Positions 8,332 to 16,320 of a stretch of DNA of 64,000 nt are shown here, in pieces. Position 1 is the stretch's first letter. Every line of letters starts with the position of its first letter. The DNA comes from Tissierellia bacterium (lineage in GTDB: Bacteria > Bacillota > Clostridia > Tissierellales > Peptoniphilaceae), in contig JAUMZM010000001.1 of NCBI GenBank assembly GCA_030528125.1, positions 32,285 through 96,284 on the forward strand, read 5' to 3'. Under the pieces are notes generated by a model, which saw only the letters and a list, made by a program, of their open reading frames with translations, searched no databases and had not been told where the DNA came from. Both the position numbers and the translations under genes were made by a program.

Positions 8332-9316
8332 TAAAGACGGATACAGACAAACCATTAAAAATGGTATCAATTCACTAAGTGAATTTTCAAAATTAGTAAG
8401 CGGTAATGATTATTCACAACAAGATAAGATAAAATTACTTAAAAAAAGAATAGAAAATGCAGATGCCATTGTAATAGGTGGAGGATCTGGCTTATCAACT
8501 TCTGCAGGACTTGTGTATGATGGAGAAAGATTTGATAGGTACTTTTTCGATTTCAAAGAAAAATATGGAATAAATAATATATATGCCGGCGGATTCTATA
8601 ATTTTCCCAAAAGTGAGATAAAATGGGCATGGTGGGCAAGACATATTTATTTTAATAGATATGTAAAATCTCCCAAACCAGTCTATGAAAATCTATTTTC
8701 GATCGTAGAAGATAAGGATTATTTTGTTATAACCACTAATGTCGATCATAGATTCCAAATGGCAGGATTTGATAAAAATAGGATATTCTATACTCAAGGA
8801 GATTATGGACTTTTCCAAAGTGTAAATCCTTCATTAAAAAAGACCTATGACAACGAGAAATGGGTAATGGAAGCTATGAAGGCACAAGGATTTGTAAAAG
8901 ATTCTAATGGTGAATTTAATGTAGCAGATGACAAAAATATACTTATGGAAATTCCAAGCGATATGATTCCAAGATGCCCAGATGATAATTCTAATGTAAG
9001 ATTAAATCTTAGAGAAGATGAGGATTTTGTGGAAGATGACGGTTGGAATGAGGCATCTTATAGATACTATGATTTTCTTACAAAACACAAAGATGATAAA
9101 GTGGTGTATCTTGAGTTAGGTGTTGGGAAAAATACCCCTGTTATAATCAAATATCCATTTTGGCAAATGACTTTAGAAAATAAAAACGCTAGTTATATTT
9201 GTATAAATTATAATGAAGCTCTCTGTCCAAGAGAAATTGAGAATAGAAGTATTTGTATTAATGAAGATATCGGAGATATTTTAGATAAGGTGCTCAAATT
9301 AAATTCTAAAAACTAA
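8312..9316 (+). CDS. SirTM-class (class M) sirtuin, protein ADP-ribosyltransferase
   Basis: An NAD-dependent Sir2-fold protein. The Rossmann loop GGGSGLSTSAG is at residues 56-66, TNVDH at 142-146 and TQGDY at 161-165. Asn143 and Gln162 are 19 residues apart, as are the catalytic Asn118 and Gln137 reported for the Staphylococcus aureus SirTM; Gln replaces the catalytic His of deacetylating sirtuins. Family members ADP-ribosylate proteins rather than deacetylate them. The zinc ribbon looks degenerate: positions expected to be Cys read FQSVNPSLKK and PRCPDDNS. I chose the ATG at 8312 (334 residues); an in-frame ATG at 8282 lies deep in the macrodomain gene. Translation is probably coupled to the macrodomain gene. 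Confidence 0.88.
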   Translation: MKKYYYNKDGYRQTIKNGINSLSEFSKLVSGNDYSQQDKIKLLKKRIENADAIVIGGGSGLSTSAGLVYDGERFDRYFFDFKEKYGINNIYAGGFYNFPKSEIKWAWWARHIYFNRYVKSPKPVYENLFSIVEDKDYFVITTNVDHRFQMAGFDKNRIFYTQGDYGLFQSVNPSLKKTYDNEKWVMEAMKAQGFVKDSNGEFNVADDKNILMEIPSDMIPRCPDDNSNVRLNLREDEDFVEDDGWNEASYRYYDFLTKHKDDKVVYLELGVGKNTPVIIKYPFWQMTLENKNASYICINYNEALCPREIENRSICINEDIGDILDKVLKLNSKN

Positions 9317-9383
9317 ATACTAGTAAAAACAAGACTTTATAGGATAATTATTATATAAATTCTAAAGAAGGGAGAATTCAATA

Positions 9384-9785
9384 ATGAATGAAGTAATGGA
9401 ATTTTTAGGACAAGCTCCAGCAGCATTTGCAACTTTGAAAGAGGATAAACCAAGAGTTCGTTTTTTGGGTTTTAAAATGGAGGATAATGGAAATTTATAT
9501 TTTTTAACAGATAAGAGAAAAAATGTATACCAAGAACTTGTCAAAAACAATAATGTAGAAATATGCTCTTTTCCTAACAAAGACAATCATTGGATAAGAA
9601 TTGAAGGAAAAGTAGAGTTTGTAGAAGATGTTGAACTTAACAAAAAAGCTTTCTCAATATTGCCAATACTTGAACAAGCTTATAAGAGCCCTGATAATGA
9701 AAATATAGTTTTACTTAAAATTATAGATATGAATATTAGAAAATATTCAATGAAAGGTGAAGAAGGAACTTTATCTTTTAATTAA
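9384..9785 (+). CDS. Pyridoxamine 5'-phosphate oxidase family (FMN split-barrel) protein
   Basis: A 133-residue single-domain flavin-binding protein. Residues 1-20 (EVMEFLGQAPAAFATLKED) and a PRVRFLGFKM strand, then LYFLTDKRKNVYQEL and WIRIEGKVEF, follow the short-chain PNPOx-like pattern in which FMN binds between two barrels of a dimer. It is unlike the first gene of this cluster in lacking a ferredoxin tail. An AAGGGAG ribosome binding site lies upstream. It is 67 bp from the sirtuin gene with no terminator between, so it is probably the last gene of the same operon. The substrate is unknown; nitroreductase-like or oxidant-sensing roles are possible. Confidence 0.82.
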   Translation: MNEVMEFLGQAPAAFATLKEDKPRVRFLGFKMEDNGNLYFLTDKRKNVYQELVKNNNVEICSFPNKDNHWIRIEGKVEFVEDVELNKKAFSILPILEQAYKSPDNENIVLLKIIDMNIRKYSMKGEEGTLSFN

Positions 9786-9803
9786 TATATTAAAAAATAC
9801 TTT

Positions 9804-9847
9804 ATACTGATCTAGATTGGTTTTCCAATTTGGATCAGTATTTTTTG
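9804..9847 (+). terminator. Terminator closing the flavoprotein/macrodomain/sirtuin cluster
   Basis: Seventeen-base arms (9804-9820, 9825-9841) pair with few mismatches and are followed by a T-run. Confidence 0.88.
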
Positions 9848-10006
9848 TATAGAGATTTTATCAAAAAGTTTATATTTGTAACCTAGGATACAGATAATTA
9901 TCAAAAACTATCTTATAATTAAATCATACTAAAATAGTACAAATTAGATAGATTGTAGAAATACACCAATAATTAAAGATAGAATATTTTATAAAAGGAG
10001 AATTAT

Positions 10007-11461
10007 ATGGAACAAAGTATAGATCTTACAAAGACAGTTTATAATCTTGTAAATGAATATCCTAGGTTAAAAGACATCTTATATGATTTGGGATTTAGCG
10101 AATTAAAGAAAAAGTCAATGCTAAATTCAATGGCAAAACTTGTAACTTTGCCAAAGGCATCCAAAGTAAAAAAGATACCAATGGATAAAGTAATAGAAAC
10201 ACTTAAAGATAACGGATTTTCAGTTAAAGGATATAATATCGATACAAAAGAAAAAGAGGATAAAAAATTAGTAAAAATTAGTAATAAAACTTCTACAGAT
10301 AAATTAAAATCTTATCTTAAACGTCTAAGTGATGGAGAAGATCTAGAATCTGTACGCAAAGACTTCGTAGAAAATTTCAAGTCGGTTGACTCAAAAGAAA
10401 TTGTAAATGCAGAACAAGAACTTCTAAAAGAAGGCACTCCACTTAATGAAGTACAAAAGTTATGTGATGTGCATTCAGCTTTATTTCATGGAATGACTAC
10501 AAATGAAAGAGATATAGAAATGAGAAATCTCATAGAAGAGGAAAAGGAAGCCTTCAAAAAGACTTCAGACGAAAAGTACGAAAGACTAAAAAATACCGTA
10601 GGGCATCCAATATATACATTAACAAGAGAAAATGATGAGCTTTCTAAGATATTAGATAATTTAGAAGATTTAGATACAGATGAGATTTTCAAAAAGATAG
10701 AGGATATATCAACTCATTATGCAAAAAAGGGAGGTCTTTTATATCCAATTCTAAAAGTAAAATATGGAATTTCTGGACCATCAGATGTTATGTGGACAGT
10801 TGATGATGAGATTAGAGATAGTATTAGCTTATTAAGAAAAAGTAAAATTTATGATGAGAATTTCAAAGAAGAGTTAGACAAAGTTTTAAAAAGAGCAAAA
10901 GAGATGATCTATAAAGAAGAAGCTATTCTTTTTCCTATATGTTCTGTTAACTTTAGTGAAGAAGAGTGGATTTTGATTTACAAAGATTTAAAAGGTTACA
11001 AAGAATCCTTTGGTGTAGAAAATGAAAGATGGGATCTTGCAGAAAATTATAAATCAAAAGAAAAAGAAAGTGTGGAAGGTGAAGTAGTAATGCCAGGTGG
11101 ACACCTTAAAGTATCTGAGCTTACAGCTTTACTAAATACACTACCACTTGAGATTAGTTTCGTTGATAAGGATGATATCAATAGATTCTTTAATGAAGGA
11201 GATAAAATATTCAATCGTCCTAGCACTGCAATTGATAGAAAAGTATTCTCTTGTCATTCTCCTAAGATTGAACCAATGGTTCATCAAATTATAGATAGTT
11301 TTAGAAGTGGAGAGAAAGATTCATTTCCTGTATGGATGGAAAAGAAAGGACATAGCGTTCTTGTAAATTATCTTGCAGTAAGAGATAAAGATAATAATTA
11401 TCTTGGAACACTTGAAATCGTACAAGATATGCAAGATATAAAAGAACATTTTACAAAATAA
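10007..11461 (+). CDS. DUF1858-DUF438-hemerythrin-like-PAS protein
   Basis: A 484-residue soluble protein. Domains in order: DUF1858-like (1 to about 70), DUF438 (about 95-160, ending VHSALFHG), a hemerythrin-like four-helix bundle (about 195-335) and a PAS domain (about 365-480, with VDKDDINRFF and LEIVQDMQD). Related proteins are thought to sense oxygen or redox state or to serve anaerobic metabolism, but none has a firm role. The hemerythrin part has lost several usual iron ligands: HYAKKGGLLYPILK has Gly and Lys where the family has Glu, and VDDEIR has Asp for His. Diiron binding is therefore doubtful. It is monocistronic, with an AAAGGAG ribosome binding site and its own terminator. Confidence 0.88.
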   Translation: MEQSIDLTKTVYNLVNEYPRLKDILYDLGFSELKKKSMLNSMAKLVTLPKASKVKKIPMDKVIETLKDNGFSVKGYNIDTKEKEDKKLVKISNKTSTDKLKSYLKRLSDGEDLESVRKDFVENFKSVDSKEIVNAEQELLKEGTPLNEVQKLCDVHSALFHGMTTNERDIEMRNLIEEEKEAFKKTSDEKYERLKNTVGHPIYTLTRENDELSKILDNLEDLDTDEIFKKIEDISTHYAKKGGLLYPILKVKYGISGPSDVMWTVDDEIRDSISLLRKSKIYDENFKEELDKVLKRAKEMIYKEEAILFPICSVNFSEEEWILIYKDLKGYKESFGVENERWDLAENYKSKEKESVEGEVVMPGGHLKVSELTALLNTLPLEISFVDKDDINRFFNEGDKIFNRPSTAIDRKVFSCHSPKIEPMVHQIIDSFRSGEKDSFPVWMEKKGHSVLVNYLAVRDKDNNYLGTLEIVQDMQDIKEHFTK

Positions 11462-11474
11462 ATATTTGACTTAG

Positions 11475-11515
11475 AAACTATGCGTTAGAAATTATTAGAC
11501 TTTCGCATAGTTTTT
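11475..11515 (+). terminator. Terminator after the DUF438 gene
   Basis: A 10-bp stem (11475-11484 with 11504-11513) with a 19-nt loop and a T-run. Confidence 0.75.
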
Positions 11516-11661
11516 ATTTGTCTTTAAAAGCTTAGAATCATGAAATTGCTTGCAAAGATAAAATATAAACGTTAATATATATATACAGAGTTTTATTTAA
11601 TTAATTATGTGAAAATATAATTTTTTATTTTTAAAATAAATAAAATATTAACGGGGTGTGT

Positions 11662-13197
11662 ATGAGAGAATTTATCGAAAAAAATAATAATATAGTTTTT
11701 AAGATGCTTTTCGATGGAATATTAATAGGGATTCTTTCTGGAATTTTGTCTGTTTTGTATAGATATATAATCTCAAAAATGGATTTTCTAAGAAGTATTT
11801 TGTTCTCTAACAAAAATACTTTTAATATAGTTGGACTTTTAATTTTGTTTTTTGTTTTTTCAGTTATAATCTCAAAACTTTTGAAGTGGGCACCACTTTC
11901 TGGAGGAAGCGGAATTCCACAGATTAGAGCAGAAATTCTTGGGAAATTCAATATGGATGAGAAGAAAACAATAATTTCAAAAACAGTTGGTGGTGGACTT
12001 TGTGATTTGGCAGGATTATCACTAGGACGTGAAGGTCCATCAATTCAAATGGGAGGAGCAATTGCAAAGCTTTTAGGTAAAGCGCTAAAAAGAGACAGCT
12101 CTGAGATAAATTATTTAATAACAGCAGGAGCAGGAGCGGGACTTGCAGCAGCTTTTAATGCACCAATAGCTGGAACATTATTTGTAATCGAAGAGCTTCA
12201 CAAATCATATTCTAAGTTCTTATTGATACCGACATTGATAGCTTCTGTTATTGCAAATTTTGTATCATTTGGAATATTAGGACATAGATCTAGCTTTTCA
12301 TTTATAGTAGAGAATAATCTTCCATTAAAATTTATGTGGGTTTGTTTAATAATAGGACTTCTTACAGGAATTGTTGGAGTTACATTTAACTTGGGAATAG
12401 TTAATGCTCAAAAACTTTACAGATCTTTTAATGTAAAAATGTATATTAAGATTTTTGTATTAATGATATTTGCAACATTTATTGGATATAATTTTTTTGA
12501 AATTACAGGAGGCGGACATAATTTAATGGAAAATCTTGCAATTACTAGTTATCCAATAAAATATCTTGTATTAATACTTGCTTTAAAATTGATATATACA
12601 TGTCTAAGTTATGGAAGTGGAGTTCAAGGAGGAATATTTCTTCCAACTCTAGTAATTGGAGGACTTAGTGGAATAATAGTATATTCTCTTTTAAAAGGAA
12701 GCTTTGACTTGTCACCTTATTATGTAAACTTCATAATTCTTGGAATGAGTGGCATACTTGCATCAGTTGTAAGAGCACCAATTCTTGCTGTAATGCTTGT
12801 AACAGAGATGACGGGTAGTTTCAATCATTTGATGGGACTTTGTATTGTAGTAATAATTTCATATTCAGTAGCAGAACTTTTAAAGAATCCTCCAATATAT
12901 GATTCTTTATTTGAAGGACAATTAAAAGCACATGGGGTAGATGAATTTAGCAAAATAGATAGCAGATTTTCTATTTATGAGTATTCAATCTCAGATCTTT
13001 CACCAATTATAAATCAAAGTATAAGAGATATAAATTTCCCAAATCATCTTATAATAATAAAGATACTAAGAAATGATCTTGAGTTTATACCAAAAGCTGA
13101 TGATTTAATAAAGCCTGGAGATAAATTAACAGTTCTTGCAAGAAAAAAGGATTATCTAGATATAGATGAGTTTTTTAAAACAGAAGTTATATCATAG
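11662..13197 (+). CDS. ClC-family H+/Cl- exchange transporter with C-terminal RCK_C (TrkA-C) domain
   Basis: An integral membrane protein of 511 residues. Signature loops are intact: GSGIP at 82-86 and GREGP with the gating Glu124 at 122-126. A glutamate pair IEEL at 176-179 corresponds to the internal proton glutamate of E. coli ClcA, which predicts a proton-coupled antiporter rather than a passive channel. About ten to twelve membrane helices are followed from about residue 435 by a soluble TrkA-C-like domain (LIIIKILRNDLEFIPKAD). In this family it may help with acid tolerance or volume control. The ATG at 11662 follows a GGGGTG ribosome binding site; the GTG at 11656 lies within that site. 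Confidence 0.92.
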   Translation: MREFIEKNNNIVFKMLFDGILIGILSGILSVLYRYIISKMDFLRSILFSNKNTFNIVGLLILFFVFSVIISKLLKWAPLSGGSGIPQIRAEILGKFNMDEKKTIISKTVGGGLCDLAGLSLGREGPSIQMGGAIAKLLGKALKRDSSEINYLITAGAGAGLAAAFNAPIAGTLFVIEELHKSYSKFLLIPTLIASVIANFVSFGILGHRSSFSFIVENNLPLKFMWVCLIIGLLTGIVGVTFNLGIVNAQKLYRSFNVKMYIKIFVLMIFATFIGYNFFEITGGGHNLMENLAITSYPIKYLVLILALKLIYTCLSYGSGVQGGIFLPTLVIGGLSGIIVYSLLKGSFDLSPYYVNFIILGMSGILASVVRAPILAVMLVTEMTGSFNHLMGLCIVVIISYSVAELLKNPPIYDSLFEGQLKAHGVDEFSKIDSRFSIYEYSISDLSPIINQSIRDINFPNHLIIIKILRNDLEFIPKADDLIKPGDKLTVLARKKDYLDIDEFFKTEVIS

Positions 13198-13211
13198 ATA
13201 TTTGGTAAATT

Positions 13212-14057
13212 ATGAATAAATTAAAAACAAAGTGGAGAAATATCATAATAATTATAATAATAGGACTAATATTATTATTTTTGCGAGAAAAAATATTATT
13301 TGTGCCTATTTTAAGTAATGTTATGATGTTTGCTTCACTTTTTTTGCTCTTTGTAGCACAGATTCTAATAATAAAAAAGATAAATTTCACAATAAAAAAG
13401 AAAGCTATAAGGATAATACTTTTGGTTTTGCTTTCTATAATTTTGATTTTGTATTTGTTCTTGGGATTTCTTTTTGTAGTATTTTCAACTTATGATAATA
13501 CTTCTTTTGAGTACAAAGGTAGTAAATATTATATTAATGATACAAGCTTTCTTGATCCTTATTATGAAATTTATAAAAAGAAAAATATCTTTATTATGGA
13601 AAAAGCTGGCGATTATTCTAGAGGTTTTATTTCAAAAAAAGATTTAAAATCAGAAAAAATAATAAGCTATATTATAAAATCAATCAACGAAAAAGATATA
13701 CCAATAGAAGAAAGTAATACTTCTAGTATTGAAAATATAGAAGAAGATATTCAAAAAGAAAGAAATAATCAAAAGATTTTAGATGATATTGATAAGGAAA
13801 CTGTAAATAAAATTTCTAATTCAAATTTTGCAATAGTAGAAATAGATCGAGCTATGGCAAGAAGTAAATGGTTTTTTGTAAAAATAGAAAATGATGAATT
13901 TATATATATTTCAACTATTCCAGATACATCTCCTAAGATAAAAGCAAATGTTGATTCTAATGGAATTATCTATCTAGAATGCGAAGATATAAATGGCAAT
14001 ATTTCAAAATATAAATCATTAGATAATGGACTTACTTGGAAGATATATAAAGATTAA
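13212..14057 (+). CDS. Membrane-anchored protein of unknown function
   Basis: A 281-residue protein. Three hydrophobic segments in the first 95 residues (about 11-25, 35-54 and 66-93) are followed by a hydrophilic domain of about 185 residues, probably outside the membrane. That domain is rich in Lys, Glu, Asn and Ile, with no cysteine or catalytic motif I recognise; a coiled-coil-like acidic stretch lies near residues 165-195. Its C-terminal end (a DINGNISKYKSLDNGLTWKI segment) looks like a small beta repeat. It begins 14 bp after the ClC gene with no terminator between, so it is probably co-transcribed with it. No function is proposed. Confidence 0.65.
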   Translation: MNKLKTKWRNIIIIIIIGLILLFLREKILFVPILSNVMMFASLFLLFVAQILIIKKINFTIKKKAIRIILLVLLSIILILYLFLGFLFVVFSTYDNTSFEYKGSKYYINDTSFLDPYYEIYKKKNIFIMEKAGDYSRGFISKKDLKSEKIISYIIKSINEKDIPIEESNTSSIENIEEDIQKERNNQKILDDIDKETVNKISNSNFAIVEIDRAMARSKWFFVKIENDEFIYISTIPDTSPKIKANVDSNGIIYLECEDINGNISKYKSLDNGLTWKIYKD

Positions 14058-14059
14058 AT

Positions 14060-14088
14060 TTGCATAATACTATGTTTAGTGATATAAT
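14060..14088 (+). promoter_or_regulatory. padR-DUF2812 promoter
   Basis: TTGCAT at 14060-14065, a 17-bp spacer and TATAAT at 14083-14088. It starts just after the stop of the preceding gene. The predicted transcription start is near 14095, which excludes earlier in-frame starts for the regulator. Confidence 0.8.
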
Positions 14089-14121
14089 TTTTTTAACTCA
14101 AATACTACGTTTAGTGATATA
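14066..14121 (+). repeat. Pair of 21-bp direct repeats overlapping the padR promoter (probable operator)
   Basis: Copies at 14066-14086 and 14101-14121 differ by one base. Each contains the partly palindromic ATACTA...TAGTGATAT. The first fills the promoter spacer and the -10; the second lies just after the expected transcription start. This is the placement expected for autorepression by a PadR protein, but binding is inferred. Confidence 0.7.
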
Positions 14122-14134
14122 TGAAGGTGATATT

Positions 14135-14464
14135 ATTAGGGATAATTTATCAAGCGGAGCTTTGACAGAAACATCTTTACTCGTGTTATTGTCCTTGTAC
14201 AATGAACTTCATGGGTATGGTATCAAAAAGTTCATAGAAAATAACACAAATGGCAGAGTTGTTCTAGGTATGGGGACTTTGTATGGAGCAATTAATAATT
14301 TAGAGAAAAAAGGATGGATAGAAAAAAGATCAAAAGATGGAAATAGAATCAATTACATAATAACAGATCTTGGAATAGAACAGGTTAATAATGAGAAAGT
14401 TAGACTAAAAAGCTTGCTTAATCTCATTGATAAATTAGATGAGGGAGACTATGAGAAAGATTAA
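14135..14464 (+). CDS. PadR family transcriptional regulator
   Basis: A winged-helix DNA-binding regulator (about 109 residues) with typical family landmarks: SSGALTETSLLVLLSLYNEL, HGYGIKKFIE, and the wing-preceding block LGMGTLYGAINNLEKKGWIE. An in-frame ATG at 14060 coincides with the promoter itself and cannot be transcribed from it. The first plausible start behind a ribosome binding site (AAGGTGAT at 14124-14131) is ATT at 14135 or 14132, a rare initiation codon. The resulting length and N-terminus match short PadR proteins. It overlaps the DUF2812 gene by 14 bp, a frequent partnership in which PadR controls the membrane protein operon. The ligand is unknown. Confidence 0.82.
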   Translation: MRDNLSSGALTETSLLVLLSLYNELHGYGIKKFIENNTNGRVVLGMGTLYGAINNLEKKGWIEKRSKDGNRINYIITDLGIEQVNNEKVRLKSLLNLIDKLDEGDYEKD

Positions 14465-15053
14465 ATTTTTTAAAGATCCTATATCAGATATAAAAACATG
14501 GCTAAATGATATGTCTGATATAGGATACAGACTTGTTGGGGTTAGAAATTTCATATATGACTTTGAAAAATCTGATAAAAAATACTACTATGAAACTCAA
14601 TTTATAGGATATGATCCTACAAAAGAAAATAACGAATACATAGATATGTTAAATCAATCAGGAAAAAAAGTTTATAGAGCTCCAATAAATCAAGGTAATG
14701 TTAATCTTATAAAATTTAGACTAAGACCTCTAGCTAAAGGTGATGCTAAATTTGCAAATACTTTTGGTGGATATAATAAGGAAATTTTGATTGTTGAATC
14801 AGAGAAGGAAGAAGAACTTTTTACAGATTATTCTGATATTTCTATTCAATATAAGAAAAATAGAGATAGTTATTTGCAAGGATTAGTAGTATTTGCAATA
14901 TTTCTTATTATATCAATGCTAGATATACTAAATATACATATCATAGCAATTGTAATAATGTCTATTATATTTATATGGTTATTGTATCTAACATTAAAGA
15001 ATCATCAAAACTACATTAAGTACAATAAGTTATCTAAGATAAGTGAAAGATAA
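14451..15053 (+). CDS. DUF2812 domain-containing membrane protein
   Basis: A 200-residue protein. The N-terminal 130 residues fit DUF2812 (start RKIKFFKDPISDIKTWLNDM, then IGYRLVG and YDFEKSDKKYYYETQF). Two membrane helices follow at about 142-160 and 163-181, with a basic cytoplasmic tail. It is the usual partner of PadR regulators in Firmicutes; the function is unknown, though such pairs are often discussed as envelope-stress or antimicrobial-response modules. The ATG at 14451 lies 3 bp after GAGGGAG; an upstream in-frame ATG at 14439 has no ribosome binding site. It overlaps padR, so translation is likely coupled. Confidence 0.82.
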   Translation: MRKIKFFKDPISDIKTWLNDMSDIGYRLVGVRNFIYDFEKSDKKYYYETQFIGYDPTKENNEYIDMLNQSGKKVYRAPINQGNVNLIKFRLRPLAKGDAKFANTFGGYNKEILIVESEKEEELFTDYSDISIQYKKNRDSYLQGLVVFAIFLIISMLDILNIHIIAIVIMSIIFIWLLYLTLKNHQNYIKYNKLSKISER

Positions 15054-15081
15054 TTTTATAATAGATAGAATTTAGAGCATA

Positions 15082-15111
15082 GAAAGACCCAGCAAAAAGT
15101 TGGGTTTTTCT
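15082..15111 (+). terminator. Terminator after the PadR-DUF2812 operon
   Basis: A stem with ACCCAGC at 15087-15093 and GTTGGGT at 15099-15105, extended by AAAG/TTTT flanks, followed by a T-run. Confidence 0.85.
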
Positions 15112-15152
15112 ATTATAAATCACTTTAAAATATGAATTTTCATAATGTATTT

Positions 15153-16163
15153 TTATAGTAATGTTATTGAATGATTTTGTAATTGTCTTCTCATCTCTTC
15201 TGGCCAATAGGATACTTGAACTTCTCCTATATGAGCTTTTTTAAGAAAATACATACTAAGTCTTGATTGTCCGATTCCTCCACCTATTGTCTGAGGAAGC
15301 TTTCCATCGATTAGATTTCTGTGATAGTCAAGCTTTAATCTATCTGTGCAATCTGACTTTTTGAGCTGCTCTTCAAGTGTCTTAGGATCAACTCTTACTC
15401 CCATAGAAGATATTTCAAATTCACTATCAAGAATTGGATTGTATAGGATTATATCTCCGTTTAGGTTCCAATCATCATAGTCAGGTGCTCTATCATCATG
15501 CTTTGTTCCTGATTTTAATACATCTCCTATTTTCATTAAAAATATTGCCTTATATTCTTTTGTAGCAAGATATTCTCTTTGTTTAGGAGTCTTATCAGGA
15601 TACATATCTTCTAATTGTTGACTTGTTATAAATTTAATTTTATCAGGCAAAAGCTTTGTTCTAGTAGGAATAAATGTTGAAACATATTCATCTAGTGCTT
15701 TTAATGTATTATATATTGTATTTACTGTTGTCTTTAAATATTCTTCATTTCTATCACTAGGATCAATTATTTTTTCCCAGTCCCATTGGTCTACATAATA
15801 TGAATGAAGATTATCTACTTGTTCACATCTTCTTATGGCATCCATATCTGTATATAAGCCTTCGTATTTTTTGAAACCATATTGTTTTAGGGCATATCTT
15901 TTCCATTTGGCAAGTGAATGTACTATTTCAAAATTTGGAGAGTTTTGTAATTCTACATCAAACTCTACAGGTCTTTCAAATCCGTTTAAGTTATCATTTA
16001 ATCCGGAATCACTTGTTACAAATAATGGTGCTGATACTCTTTTTAAATTGAGATTATTTGATAGATTTATTTGAAAAAAGTCCTTTATTTCCTTTATAGC
16101 TTTTTGAGTCTCGTATATATCAAGCTCACTCTTATAGTTATCTGGTATTATTAATTTTGACAT
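15153..16163 (-). CDS. asnA: Aspartate--ammonia ligase (asparagine synthetase A)
   Basis: Makes asparagine from aspartate, ammonia and ATP in the cytoplasm. At 336 residues it has the standard AsnA length and shows family segments along its whole length: LIIPDNYKSELDIYETQKAI, the APLFVTSDSGLNDNLNG block near residues 45-61, QWDWEK, and the class II synthetase-like end IGGGIGQSRLSMYFL. It is unrelated to glutamine-dependent AsnB. It is monocistronic on the minus strand, with its own promoter at 16185-16213 and an AAGGAGTG ribosome binding site. The upstream region is shared with the divergent pst operon. Confidence 0.95.
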   Translation of the reverse strand: MSKLIIPDNYKSELDIYETQKAIKEIKDFFQINLSNNLNLKRVSAPLFVTSDSGLNDNLNGFERPVEFDVELQNSPNFEIVHSLAKWKRYALKQYGFKKYEGLYTDMDAIRRCEQVDNLHSYYVDQWDWEKIIDPSDRNEEYLKTTVNTIYNTLKALDEYVSTFIPTRTKLLPDKIKFITSQQLEDMYPDKTPKQREYLATKEYKAIFLMKIGDVLKSGTKHDDRAPDYDDWNLNGDIILYNPILDSEFEISSMGVRVDPKTLEEQLKKSDCTDRLKLDYHRNLIDGKLPQTIGGGIGQSRLSMYFLKKAHIGEVQVSYWPEEMRRQLQNHSITLL

Positions 16164-16184
16164 TATTCACTCCTTACTTTAATT

Positions 16185-16213
16185 AGGATAGTTTAAATCA
16201 TTTAAAAAGTCAA
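16185..16213 (-). promoter_or_regulatory. asnA promoter
   Basis: On the minus strand, TTGACT (16208-16213), a 17-bp spacer and TATCCT (16185-16190). It sits about 20 bp upstream of the asnA start. Confidence 0.65.
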
Positions 16214-16230
16214 TAAACAAGTTTTGAAAT

Positions 16231-16247
16231 TTTACATAAACTTTACA
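16231..16247 (+). promoter_or_regulatory. PhoP-type direct repeat upstream of pstS
   Basis: Two TTTACA hexamers at 16231-16236 and 16242-16247, separated by 5 bp (11-bp period). This fits the TTWACA-N5-TTWACA half-sites described for PhoP in Bacillus. A -10-like TAATAA lies 17 bp downstream. On the opposite strand the same sequence also fits the WalR pattern, so the regulator is inferred from the pst context and the phoPR genes in the operon. Confidence 0.6.
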
Positions 16248-16320
16248 TTTGTATTATTTCATCATAATAACTTTTATCTAAGATATAGTCACAATGATAA
16301 TAAAGAAAAGGAAGGTTATT

